From positions 7,940,230-8,004,229 of the forward strand of contig OZ014414.1 in assembly GCA_963965975.1 (NCBI GenBank): a DNA stretch of 64,000 nt. Reading direction: 5' to 3'. The notes beneath the pieces were generated by a model. That model made no database searches. It was not told the DNA's origin and saw only the letters and a list, made by a program, of their open reading frames with translations. Every line of letters begins with the position of its first letter. Position 1 is the stretch's first letter. The position numbers were made by a program, and so were the translations under genes. Positions 25,102 to 37,700 of the stretch are shown piece by piece. Source of the stretch: Xestospongia bergquistia. Its lineage: Eukaryota; Porifera; Demospongiae; Haplosclerida; Petrosiidae.

Positions 25102-25137
<36 letters not shown>

Positions 25138-26214
25138 CATGTACATGTATTTAGTTATGATGAGGAATGCTAATTGGTTTATTTAAAGCAGTCAGTAATC
25201 TTAGCATCAGACGTAGACACGTGTTAAATGTACTAACTAATTATCTTTATCTTTGACATGTGTTGTTATATCACATATCAATAAAACTATACACACACAT
25301 CAATTAAAGATTGCAATTCTTATCGTGTTACGAGTAACTGGTCCTGAATTGACTAAAGTCTTAAACTAAACAATGTTTGGATAAACCAGTTACTGTAACA
25401 GTTTATAATTTTACTATTGTAAGAATTAGAGGAGATGTACATGCACATGTATACAAGCTTAGAACAAAGCAATGTTTGGATGAGCCATTTACTGTAACAG
25501 TTATTTTTAGAGCTAAAGGAGATGTACATGTACATGTATACAAATCACATGTCAAGTAAAGAATGTAATTATTATCATGTTAAAAGTAATGGGTGCTAAA
25601 TAGACTGAAGTTTTAAACTAAACAATGTTTGGATAAACCAGTTACTGTAACAGTTATTCTAAGAGGCAAAGGATATGTACATATATATATATATGTATAT
25701 GTGCATACATGTCAGATCTTGAGACACTCATCTTTCCAATTAATGTTGTTTGTTTACATAACAACAACTTAATTTGTAAAAATATGTAATTATTTTTGTA
25801 ACTTCTTTTGTTTACTAGCCGCGTCTGGATGATGTATCATCTCAAGTTCCACCTGGCTCACCCATGTCTGTCAATACTCCAGTTAATCATGTACCTCCAA
25901 CATCAATGTCTCCACCCCCTGAGCTATTAGTACAGCAAACATTGTCTCCACCTACTATCGAGTTGTCTCCACCCCCTTCTTCACCAGAGAGGAGGGGTAC
26001 TGGTGTCCAGATGAGACGAAAAGGAACTATAGTGGAAAAGAAAATGGTGTGTAAAATATACATAAACATATTATGTCTAATTGAGATACCCATTACTCTC
26101 TCTCTGTCTCTCTCTCTCTGTCTCTCTCTCTGTCTCTCTTTCTGTCTCTCTCTGTCTCTCTCTCTGTCTCTCTCTGTCTCTCTCTCTCTCTGTCTCTCTC
26201 TCTCTCTCTGTCTC

Positions 26215-26272
<58 letters not shown>

Positions 26273-28130
26273 ACAGCAAGATAAATATGCTCCTTGGAGA
26301 GTATCAATGGCAGCAATAGCAGGTAAGGCTAGAAAAAAAGAAGTAACTTATAATATGTTGGGAAATATTGGTGACATCTTACTGTTATACTAACATGTAT
26401 TGTAGTCCTGTTGTCTTTATACATATATTAGAAGAGTTTACTAACTACATGTATTTAAGTAGTTTAGTAACTGTTGTTATATTTTCAGGAGCTGAAGATA
26501 AAGATCTTGATGATTTGTTGGCCGATTTGTGTAAATTTGAAGAAGACACTTTGGCTCAATTGATAGCCACTAGTAGTACAGACCTTGATGATACAGCTGC
26601 TACAGTTACCAGGTACACGCACTATCAGTACATGTACATGGAATTTAGTTTTATATAAAATGCATATATAATTGTGCATCATAATTTTTAACTCCTCATG
26701 TTAAACTAATAAAATAATAACAATTGAAATAATCATCTTGTACTAATTTCAAAGTGAAACATTGACTAGAGCTACAAAGATTGATTGCATAATTAGCAGC
26801 TGTTGTCAGTGGAAGACTAATAGCTAGTGAATGTTAGAAACAAAGAAGAGTAAGCTAGAGAGAAGCTTCAAGCATTGTCAGTCATATCTATTGTTGTACT
26901 GCTCATAGTTAGGGTTAATGAAATTCTTTGGTTGCTATGTACATTGGTAGTTAAAGGATGTGGTTTAATTTCATTCATTGCTCTCACAACAATATAGATA
27001 TATGTAACAAACATAATTTGTTACATATCTATACATAACATGTGGTCCAATACAATTACAGGACATCCTGGCACATACAGCATGCCAGGTGGAAAAAGAA
27101 TTGTACCAAGGTTTAGTTTGGTATTATTGTCCCTTTGCTAGGAGAGGAAGGTCTGGGGACAACCACATATATAGCTCATACAGCCTGCAAAAATATTGCA
27201 GGCCACAGAAACATTCCTGCTATACGAGTCCTATATGTGCTTGCCCTCAGACCATTCCTCTCTAAGCAGCAACATCAGATTAACCAAGTTCTAGATATAC
27301 ATATGAAGATATTGTACTTTACATATAAAAACAATGGTATTACAAGCTATTACTGTTGATTGAAGTATTTTATATCTACTCTTGTTTCTATAGTCCTACA
27401 AAAGTGATGAAAGGTTCATCTAATAAAGATACAACGTCCAGTGATGATTTTGTCAAACATATGATGAGTTTACAAGATACTACACAATTTGTTGTGGACC
27501 CATCAAAAGCTTTGACAGCTGTTCAATATAAACCTCCAGAAAAGAGAGAAAGAGCAGGTACGTAAATTGTTAGACCGTTCATTGCATTATCCATTCATCT
27601 TGTTAACTGATGATCCATCTACATATGTCCAGTCAGTATTGTTTTTAGAGTATTTAGTAGTTAAAATTTAAAGGAGCCAACATTTTGACACCTATTCGAG
27701 TGTTTTCTTCATGTCAAAAAAGTAGAAATATTTTTTTTGGCTAGTGAATAAATACTCTAAAAACTTACTAAACAATAAATGTTTTTCAAAATAAAAATAA
27801 GCTGTTCACTCACTCATTCTCCATTCACCATTTATTCATTCCACCTATCCATTCGTTTTTCTTCTATAGTTACTCCTGAATTAGACCATGAATATGATAC
27901 ATTAGGTATCAACTTAGAGAGAAACTCAGTTGATGATATCTTCTCTCGTAATCGTACCAATAGTATTGTAGGTAAGTACCTCATTGATACATTTACAGCA
28001 GGCACAAGTCAACGTAGAGACACGAGTGGCATTGTGTATAGTGCGTGAGCTATGTTAATACTTGTAACACACTCAGGGTGTATACACATGCTAGACTTGA
28101 TTGACTTGATTGTGTGTAGATTCTTGTGAG

Positions 28131-28179
<49 letters not shown>

Positions 28180-31100
28180 ATGTCGAGCCTTCATCTTCTG
28201 CATAAGTGAGGACATGTTTAAAAAATATTCACTCAAGGATACCTTGTATGTAGTGAGTATGTTCTGTGCGAGTATTTGTACAAGTTAAAGTTATGACTGA
28301 GCATAATGTATCACTTCTTTTGTATTCAGGTCGTGCACCTACTCCAACAGGAAACACACTCAGACGCAGAACAAGTACCAGAAATACTCTGGCAACTGGT
28401 TTAGTTGAACCACCTTCACCTTCTCATGTGAGTGTCATGTGACTTGTCATGTGATAGTAAGCTATTAAAAATATTTTTAGATTGCATTAAAGAAACAACT
28501 CGATGATTTCACTAAAGAACTGGTTGTTGATGAAGACTTGACACCAGTAAGTTATAATATTGATGGAGATGAAAATGATATTGTTATCATAATGTACATT
28601 TTTGATGTAATGATTTATAAGGAACCAGTTCATACTATACAGTCTTAATACTTGCGTGATTTTTTCATTTTTATTTTCTCTGATATTAGGAAGAGCAAGC
28701 AAGTAAACTTAAAAATGAAAAAATTAAACTGGCCATGTTGAAACTGAAAGAAGCCAGTGTACAAAAGGTGCGTGTAAATATAAGAACCCTCTCTATCCAT
28801 CCATTGATACATGTTATATCCATCTGGTGATTCATCTATCTACCTTTATTATTCATTTTTGTGTACATATGTATATCTATTCATCCATTTTGTATACATA
28901 TGTATATCTATTCATCCATTTTCATGTACATATATATATCTATTCATCCATTTTTGTGTACATATGTGTATCTATTCATCCATTTAGCTCTTTAATTATT
29001 CATTTATGTTCTTACATTCTATTCATTCAAACATTTATCTCCTAATATTAACATCCATCAACCAACTATATGTCCATTTAACCATTTAATAACTATTTCC
29101 ATGTACATCAATTATATGTATCTATTTATTCATTTTTTTAATAACTAATTGTCCTCATTTTCTATTTAATGACCACTTTATCTCTAATGTTATCAGGTTG
29201 TTCTTAAAGCTCATAATGTTGATGGTAGTACCAAAATGGTGGCCATTACTGATGGAATGAATGCAAGAGACGTCTGTTTCTTGTTAGCTGAGAGAAATCA
29301 TCAAGAACAAGGACCCAATTGGACTGTTGTTGAGAAAATACCAGACCTACATTTAGGTAGAGAACATAAAGTATATACATGTACCTGTATATGTCTATTG
29401 AACAGTAGCTAGTTAGCAATACATGAAGATTTTTAATAAAACATTTTTATATCTACAAGTAGATTTAAATTTAGTTGAGTTATGATTTGAAGTATACTAA
29501 TAATTTGTACATTTTTATTTTTTCTATTCAACAGAGCGTACTCTTGAGGATCATGAGGTAGTTGTAGAGGCAACATCACATTGGCCTAGAGATCATAACA
29601 ATTTTGTTCTCTTCAAAAACAATCCTGAGAAATATTACATCATTAAAAGACCACAGGTATTTAGTTGTCATTACAATGACTGTAGTTATCTCTCTTCTTT
29701 CTTCTAATAGTTACTTATGCCATCCAAACATGTCTACTCCAGTAATAATCCAGCTAGAAATAGAGGGAGCTTCTCTGAAGAACAAAAGAAGAATATTATT
29801 TTGAAAGTAAGGGAGAAAACGATAGATGACAATGGATGGATGAATGGATTGATGATGTGCTAATGTTAACTTATTTTTACTTTTCTTTCTCAGGAAATTT
29901 TTGAACAGAATATAATGCCTCCTATTGAGGGAGAACTTTACATTAGAGAAGGCAAGAAAAGTAATTGGAAGAAACATTTATTTGTATTAAGAGCCTCTGG
30001 TCTTTATTACTCTAAGAATGGAAAATCAACGGTAGGAAATCTACAGTTGACAGATAAGATCTTTATCTCTATTTGTTTTTTTTTTCTAGGCTAGTCGAGA
30101 CCTTGTACGTGTTATAGAATGGAAGGATGTAGAGTGCTATACTGGTAATCAGTATAAAAAATTCTACAAATCTCCTGGCAACTTCTGTTTCTCTCTAATG
30201 GTAAGTTAATCTAATGAAATTGTTATAGGAAGTTGCCTGAATGAAAGATGACAAGGGATAAACAAAATACGTACACTTAACTAAGTTTATATATTTGGGA
30301 GGTGGAGTGTGACAATTTGTTTTTATTGTAGCCATATGGTCCTATATCTAAAGTAGAGAAGAAAATCATTCACGTCTGTGTACCTACTAAACATGATCTT
30401 AACTGTTGGATAACTGGAATAAGACTAGCTAAAGTAAGTTAAATAAAAAATATGGCAGCCACTTTATTACCTTTATCCCACAAAGCATGGCAATCAACTA
30501 CGTCAGAATTACGAGGACACTAAAGCTGATCTACCTTGGTTATTACTGGAGGATGAAAACTTAGACCAAATTACATTACCATCTAGTTCTGCTGACAGCT
30601 TCACACCTCGATCACGAGACACTAGTGCCGAACCAAGTAATATTAAAATCACGGTAATAAGTTCAATGTACATTAACTACAGTAAATTAATGTGTTGTTC
30701 TATTTATAGCAAGGAAGTGAGGAATTATCAGCTGGTTCTACTCGTCACAAACTAACAAAACAATCTTGTAAGGATTCAAGTTATTCAGTGATAACATATT
30801 TTAATACATTTTTCTAATAACAGCTCAAGAACGGGAACGACCTTTTGAGTTTGGTTCTTCAAATCCTGGTGGTGGTGCTCATGTAATATCAGGTCCTGTT
30901 ATAGAACCACAGATGAAAACAGCTTCTCTGAAACGTAATCAACAACGCAATGTGTTGGCAGCTGCTTTCAAAGATGCTTGGAAACAGGGCAACTTAGCAA
31001 CTGACGTAAGTACATGTGCATGTAAATACAAGTTATAAATGATGACTCTCTCTGTCTCTCCCTTTCTCATTCTGCTCTCAGATGCAACAAGAAGAAAAGT

Positions 31101-31288
31101 GGCCAGTATTTCAAACAAGTCCCAAGATGTCAGCCAAGTTTCCAAAGGACACTACAAATACTTTACAACCTGAATCAGCAGAACTGTTTGAGGAAATGTC
31201 TGGAATGGTGACATTGAAACGGAAAGCTAAAGAGAAGGGAAATGGAGTCAGTAGTCGACCTGAGTCTCCATATCAGAGCGTGTTTTAA
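23397..31288 (+). CDS. MRL-family adaptor (RIAM/lamellipodin/Mig-10): proline-rich, RA and PH domains
   Basis: 19 coding exons: 23397-25097, 25819-26046, 26277-26322, 26489-26612, 27394-27557, 27870-27971, 28330-28427, 28481-28546, 28690-28767, 29197-29356, 29535-29656, 29711-29806, 29894-30031, 30090-30200, 30332-30433, 30486-30653, 30710-30767, 30824-31005, 31082-31288. The sum is 3951 nt, 1316 aa, in frame across all GT-AG introns. Order: proline-rich region (1-640) with poly-Pro runs for profilin or Ena/VASP-type partners and YDIP/YDEL motifs near residues 256, 278 and 323; an acidic helix DLDDLLADLCKFEEDTLAQL like the talin-binding site of RIAM; a short helix (KLKNEKIKLAMLKLKEA); an RA domain (VVLKAHNVDGSTKM ... 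FKNNPEKYYIIKRPQ); a PH domain (GELYIREGKKSNWKKHLFVL ... WITGIRLAKHGNQL). The RA-PH unit matches MRL proteins closely. These link Ras/Rap GTPases and phosphoinositides to actin and integrin activation at the membrane (family knowledge). The start is the ATG after ataaa. The proline-rich part is mostly N-terminal, whereas in vertebrate lamellipodin it is mostly C-terminal. Confidence 0.92.
24838..25047 (+). repeat. 42-bp coding repeat (14 aa), five copies, in the MRL proline-rich region
   Basis: In-frame tandem copies encode PMPPPSVPAPPPPA. Variation is mostly synonymous, plus one PIPPP. Expansion of a poly-Pro ligand array by unequal exchange is likely. Confidence 0.92.
25105..25136. repeat. 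(TA)n microsatellite at the donor of MRL exon 1
   Basis: Alternating ta begins 5 bases into the intron, just after gtaag. Confidence 0.95.
25330..25700. repeat. Three diverged copies of a ~100-150 bp unit in MRL intron 1
   Basis: The phrase caatgtttggat recurs at 25371, 25470 and 25623, each followed by gactgtaacag-like sequence (ttactgtaacagtt) and then by atgtacat motifs. The copies have diverged in length. Non-coding. Confidence 0.7.
26095..26272. repeat. (TC)n/(TCTG) low-complexity run abutting an MRL acceptor
   Basis: Pyrimidine-rich tctctctg repeats extend from 26095 directly to the acceptor taacag at 26276, serving as an extreme polypyrimidine tract for the 46-nt exon 26277-26322. 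Confidence 0.93.
26613..27393. other. MRL intron 4
   Basis: Non-coding; the largest of the inner introns. Short open frames here are not supported by splice sites. Confidence 0.5.
28132..28173. repeat. (GT)n microsatellite
   Basis: About 20 gt units, intronic in the MRL gene, ending gcgcgc. Confidence 0.95.
28850..28990. repeat. ~36-bp minisatellite in the MRL intron before the RA exon
   Basis: Units of tatctattcatccatttt plus gtgtacatatgta, about four copies. The same minisatellite begins the third copy of the segmental duplication (44930-45075), and a remnant (atctattcatctatttagct) marks the start of the second copy at about 37940. Confidence 0.9.
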
Positions 31289-31341
31289 TATTAACATTTT
31301 ATATAATTATTGTTATTATCCATTTCATTAATCATTTATGT

Positions 31342-31347
31342 AATAAA
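31342..31347 (+). terminator. Polyadenylation signal of the MRL gene
   Basis: AATAAA, 54 bases after the stop codon, followed by T/GT-rich sequence (tattgtgtattaattgttattgttg). Further aataaa lies at about 31417. Confidence 0.55.
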
Positions 31348-31763
31348 TATTGTGTATTAATTGTTATTGTTGTCATAGTGATTTGATAATATTATTGGTT
31401 ATACATAGTAATGCTAATAAATATCACTAAAATTATATAGGTCATCACTATATGTTATAATTATACATTCTTGTATAGTAGTTTAATAGATTATGATGTT
31501 TAATAACTATAATGTCTAGTACATAAAAATGTAGGTTTGTAATCCTTATTAATGTTTTTTAATTTAGGGTTTAGAAACCTTAACTCAAAACATTATATAA
31601 CCTTTTTACAATTAAAATCTCCTTTACATGTTAGTGACTTATTTCTATTCTCAAATCAAGATGTCTGACATATAAAATAGAGCATCATCAACATTTTAAA
31701 AATTACATCACTGTCATTACAATATTACATGTACTGACTTATTTACTGTTTTTTACTTCCCAT

Positions 31764-34700
31764 TTATTCATGTTTTATTCTATACCACGTAATCTTTTCA
31801 CGATCAACAAATTCTACTCTATTATCACAGATCTTTTCACGATAACACTCATAAAGCACTAACTTCTTTATACTTCTGTTTTCTTTAAGACCGTCAGCTA
31901 TTTTGGAGATGTATGTTTCACTTAATGTATCAATAACAAGATACAATTTTTCAATAGTGCAATTGTCTTTAATAAGATTGGCAAGATGGAATTCTTTAAT
32001 CTCTTCTTCTATCATGTCATCATATGGTGGTATTTCATCAGGGTCATATGACAGCATAGTGTCCACTAGCACAAGCTTCTTGAGAATGCTGTTGGTAGTT
32101 AGTGATACATATAAATAATAATAGAAAGTATTTGAGAAACTTGGTGTTTCACAGAATAAGTATAGTTCTTGAAGTGAACTATTGGAGGTCAATCCCTTTG
32201 CTAAATCTTTTATTTCATCAAGGTTATTTATAGAAAGTTTCTGAAGATTTGGAAGCAACATTATTAAGTGACACTCCTCTTCACTTGGAGAAGACAAAGA
32301 CAACTCAAAAAGGGAAATTTTACTAATGGATTGGAGCAACTTAATATGACTATTGGGACTATTATTATTGTTGGATAAACGCAGTGTTTCCAAATGAGAT
32401 AAAGAAGGAACAAGTTTAGCTAGTTGGTCACACCCTCTATCATCAAGTTTACTTGTTGATAAATTCAAATATTGAAGTGATTGTAGTGGAAGTTTTATCA
32501 AGTGGTTAATACCAGCAAATGTGATGTCATTGTCAGAAAGATCTAGGTCTTTAATACAACCAGTCACTTCTTTTTGAGCAGTGATACCAGTATATAACAA
32601 CTCAAGATGATCATCAGTAATGTGAACATGAAAATTTAATGACCACTGCTTTTTACTGAATGCAATACATGACCCAATAACATACATATCAGTAGGTATC
32701 ATAAAAATGTCACCATAAACATATGGTGTTACTTCTCTTAGCAAAGTAAAATTTTGAGATTCATACACACAATGAAAGTCATAGACATCTAATTCCATCT
32801 TACTGACATTAAAGGATCCTGTTAAACCAGAAAGAAATCGCTTTACCATATTACCCAAGTCTGTTGACTTATCACCCTTTGATGAAATGTAGTATGCTGC
32901 AAAATATTCTTGTATTGATAAATGGAGAAAATTATAACTATAAGACTGGCCACAACTAATATGAATATACTCTACCTTTTGCATCAAATTGAAAACTTCA
33001 AAATCTTCTGGAAGATGATTAAAAGTTAGTTGTTCTTTCACAATACCTTCATAAGCTACCTGACATAGAGAAAGGAACTGCTGATAAACTTCATTTGGTA
33101 AATCTGTCTTAAAATCATTACCAAGATACCAATTCTTCTCTTTATATATTGGATGACATTTAAGATAACGTAAAAGAGCTGTCTTTACTAATTTAGTATA
33201 AAGTTGAGTCAATGTCTTTGGAGCATCTTCAATTGAACCTGATTGACGAAACACTTCCACTACTATAGCACAATTGAGAGGTATGTACATGACAGAACGA
33301 ATGTAGGAATATCGTTTAAGGTATTGTTGGAAGGTGGATCTTTCTGTTTCCTCTGGAAAAGCTTGTGTGATATAGTCATCCACATTATTCCGAGTAAATC
33401 CAACTATTTCAATATGTTGAGATATACAATGTTTGTGTGTCTCTATTAAATTATTAGTAGCCCAGGGTCGACTAGTAACCATTACTGTAGCTTGAGGTAA
33501 GATTTTACCAGTAAGTAGCTCCATAAAAAAAGATTCATCTTTCCTCTTGTCCTCAGGAAGTTCATCAAATCCATCCACTAATATAAAGGCACCTTGTCCA
33601 TGTGTACCTTTCACTTTTTTACAGTAATTTTCATCACTATTAGGGAAGAGATCAGCTACTGTTGATGCTTTGTGAACTTCTGGATCTCGTAGTTGTAACA
33701 ATGATAATACTGAGTATTGCTGCAAGATCTCTCCTTTAGCCCAACGACTACATACCTCCCAAGAAAACATAGTTTTACCAGATCCTGGAGCTCCTTCTAC
33801 AACAATACATTGAGATTGTCTACCATCTTTCAGATTTGCTAAGTCAGTAAATGTCATTTTAGTCTTAGTTCCCTCAACATAGTCAATGTGACCTTTTATA
33901 ATACGTTCATTCATCACTCTTACTTCCTTTCTGGTAACCCCTGCTTTATTGATCCACAGTAAATTAATAAAATCAGTCATTTGTACTGGAGGCCATTTTG
34001 GGTACCTTTTGTGTACATCTCTCAAGTAAATTTCCCTAAGATAATTATCATATGACAACACTTTAGGAGACTGATTGGTAAAACAATGATCTACAAAATG
34101 AAAAGCATACAACACTGATAAGTAACACATACCCACCATCTATGTAATTCCATTCTATTAATAACATATTATAGGTGATATTAGTTGTAGATTACTACTA
34201 TAGATAATGAAACCTAGAACAAAATTCATGAAGAGCATATATGCAAAACATATGGTCCCAACTACATTTCATTACACATAACATTTGCTGCTCTCTGAAA
34301 TATGGAAAGCTCTGTATTTCACATATAATCAACAAATTTTGATACCTGGATGTTTATAAACAGTTACATAACTGAATGTGGGTGAGCCTTATAGCAACAA
34401 AAAGACAGCGCCTTTTATCAGTCAATTTTCCATACTGCTCTGCTGTGCAGAGATGGTTAAATTTATTGCTTACAACTAGCTTAGGATAATGCATGGGCAG
34501 GTATGCTCGATATATAATTCACGAGATGTGAAAAAGTCGTATAGTAATTCACTATAATGATTACAAACAATCCTTATATATCATCTTTTGATGTTCATAG
34601 CTTAACTAATAACTTACTTGTGTCACTAGAGTATTTGTTTTTCAAAATTTTGTATATTTCCTTAGCTAGGGCTTCGTTTTCAACAAGTGGTCCTTTAACA

Positions 34701-37700
34701 ACATCTACAATTGTCTTCCAAGTAACAGGAGCAGCTGGACTATCCAAGTCTATCCATTTTTGAAGAACATGTTGAAGTCTTATTTGATTAGACATTGTAT
34801 TGTCTTTAGCCAATCCATCAAGGTAATTAAAACCCACATGTAGACCATTACCGATTTCACGCCATCTTGTATCAATAGAAACTAGTTGTTCTAAAACATC
34901 ATCTGTTGTGGTGAGTTTTTCAGCTAATAAAATTATAGAAAGGATCATTTTGTTATATAATAATAACTTACATAATAAAGGAAAATCACTGAGCTCCTCA
35001 GTACAGCTATCATTTCCTGCTACCTGTTCCTGACTACCTAATAATTATTGATCATGTTATAACATAACAGATAGTAAAGTTATGTTAGATTTACCTATGT
35101 CGAATTGGTACTTGTCCATAGGCTCTGAAGTTAGTGTAGAAGAATCTTTGCATCTACCTTTGCATCTATTCAGCACTAGAGTAAATGAAGAAAGATATTT
35201 AGACTTTTTAGATCTTTTCCTTTGTTTAGGTATGGAAATACACGAGGAAAAACCTTTAAAAACAAACATAAAACATCACAGTATTATTTGAAGGTAGCCT
35301 GTACCTTCATCCTTAGATATTGTACCTTTAGATTTTGAAACACTTATAAGTGAGGAAGTATCTGTTGACTCTTTTGATATTTTCTTTTGTTTAGGTGAAT
35401 GCTCTTTTATCCCTTTTGACCTCCTAAATCCAAAGGAAGTATCTTTAGATCTTTTCCTCATTTGAGGCGTTGAAGGATGAAGTAAGGAAGCATCTTTAAC
35501 TAGACAAATATAATTAGTATATACATGGATATATAGAGCCTACACTGTAAAAATTAATATGTCATTTCAACAACTAATTTGCAGCTTAAATGGATTAACT
35601 ACTATGGAGCATAGAATTCTTGTGTATTGCTCACTACGTAACTTGTTGGCATGTTGTTCCTTTAAAAACCAACAAAGTATACAATGAGTAATTCATGACA
35701 ATTCTATATTCCATAGTAATCCACCCATGTAAAGTACAAACTAATTGTTAAAATGACATGTTATTTTTTACAGTGTATACCTTTTATCTCTTTGTGTCTT
35801 TTATGAACTGGAATAAATGAAGAATTTTCAATCTCTTTAGGTCTTTTCCTCAAAGGATTGTTTGATGTCAATTCTATTGAAGTAAACAGATAAAACTCCT
35901 GCTTTTTATACCATCTCTCAATTATTATTGTCATACAATTATGAACATACTACAGTCATATATAGTTCTAGCTAGAAAAGCTTCTTTCACTACATGTTAT
36001 AAACACTATATGACATTGATGCTGATGAAACTCCCAACAACTAAATGGTTGGATAACTAGAACACTAGATCACACAAATCAAGATGTTTAAACATTTTGA
36101 TAATGCATGAGGCAAATGGATTTTGTTCTGTAGTATCTATATTGTACCATCATTCAATTTTCACAAATTGCCAAAAATAACAATGCACATTGCTAGTTTG
36201 TTTTAACAGTACACTAGCAAAGACCTCCAAATTATGATAGTTGGTATGTACAACATGATCCACAGGTGGATCCAGAGTGTAAAAATAGGGGGTGCACAGA
36301 CCGAGCGTAGCGTGCGCCAAAATTTTTAACTCTAATAAATTTCATAACTATTTATTATTCATAGTGCACCCTTTTAATTGTAAGGTGTGGTTGCAAGAAT
36401 TTGCTATGAATATACTTAAGTAATAATTTATGTACCACAGGTATGTCTGAATGATTGACTATGAATATTATTATAGAATGTGCCTGTGTACCTCTAGCCT
36501 CGTACCCTGCATGGGAAAAGAAAGCCTGGTAACTACTGTTTGCACATCCGTTTAATTTCCACAGATTTTTTGGAAAATAGTATACTCTAGGAATCCTCCG
36601 TTAACTATGACGGTTAAAATTCTTAATGTCACATTAGCTACTTGTAGTACAGTTATTCACAAACCCCAATTGTTTTGCATCCCAACAGCACTGAACAAGT
36701 TTGTTGCTCTTTGGCTTCCACTAAATCTCTGCACAACCGACAAACTCGACTAGATGTAGTGCATAAAACATCGTCAATATAAACCCAGTCCAATTTGTCA
36801 TTTAATTTAAATGTGTCATTATGATGTCAACATTTTCAATAATTACATGCATGCGCAAGCAGTAGTTTCTTGCGAAAAGCCTGGGTACGAGGCTAGTGCA
36901 CCCCTTAGATCCGCCAGTGATGATCTACATGGGCACTAAACTACACTAAACTCCTCAGTACAGCTATTATCTGTTTCTGACTACCTAATAATTATTGATC
37001 ATGTGATAACACAACAGATAGTACAAGTTATATTTACATTTACCTATGTCAAATTGGCTTGAATCAGTTATGTCATCAGGTTCTGAAGTTAATGTAGAAG
37101 AATCTTCTAGTTCTTTGTATCTTTTCTGAACTGGAGTAATAGAAGCATCTTCAATCTCTTTAGGTCTTTTCCTCTGTGAATCATGCAAGAAAGAATCTTC
37201 ACCAAAATGAGTACAAAATGACACTGTATTATTTACCTTCATTATTAATATCAAGATGTCTCTTTAACTTAGTAGCTATATCCTTATCTCCACAGTCTTC
37301 AACAGCTGAGATAAGGTTTTCCCACGAGGGGTCAGTACTGTTTGTAATCCACCATTGTAAACCTTCTTCTAAAGCAAAGTGGTAGTCTTGATCACTGCTG
37401 GCCGTTCTCTTAAGTCGTCTTCTCTCTTCCAGTGAGACACCTAGAAGACTAGTAAGCTCAGTCCATTTCTCTTTAACAACAAAACCACTTTTAACAAGAA
37501 GTCTTAAAACACTGTTAGAGTTTAATTCTATTGTAGTAAACAGATATACTCATACATGATTCTAGATAACGTTTCTATATACCTGTTTTAGGTCCAGGAT
37601 TGAGTTCAATATCTCCTGATAATATAAGGAGTAAGAAGAAAAACAAGACTAGAAAGGACATCAGGTTATTGCTGTCAGCCAGATTCCTTGGCAATCCTTC

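Noticed and set aside
25887-26316. Ser/Leu or Arg/Glu repeat frames over the TC-rich run
   Set aside because: Low-complexity intronic microsatellite.
34091-34139. ATG at 34139 as the start of a single-exon NLR (MVGMCYLSVLYAF..., possible signal peptide)
   Set aside because: A good acceptor (gcttttcattttgtag) at 34091 joins in phase with the Death exon donor. The same junction is conserved in B, C and D with different upstream bases, so the apparent N-terminus is translated intron.
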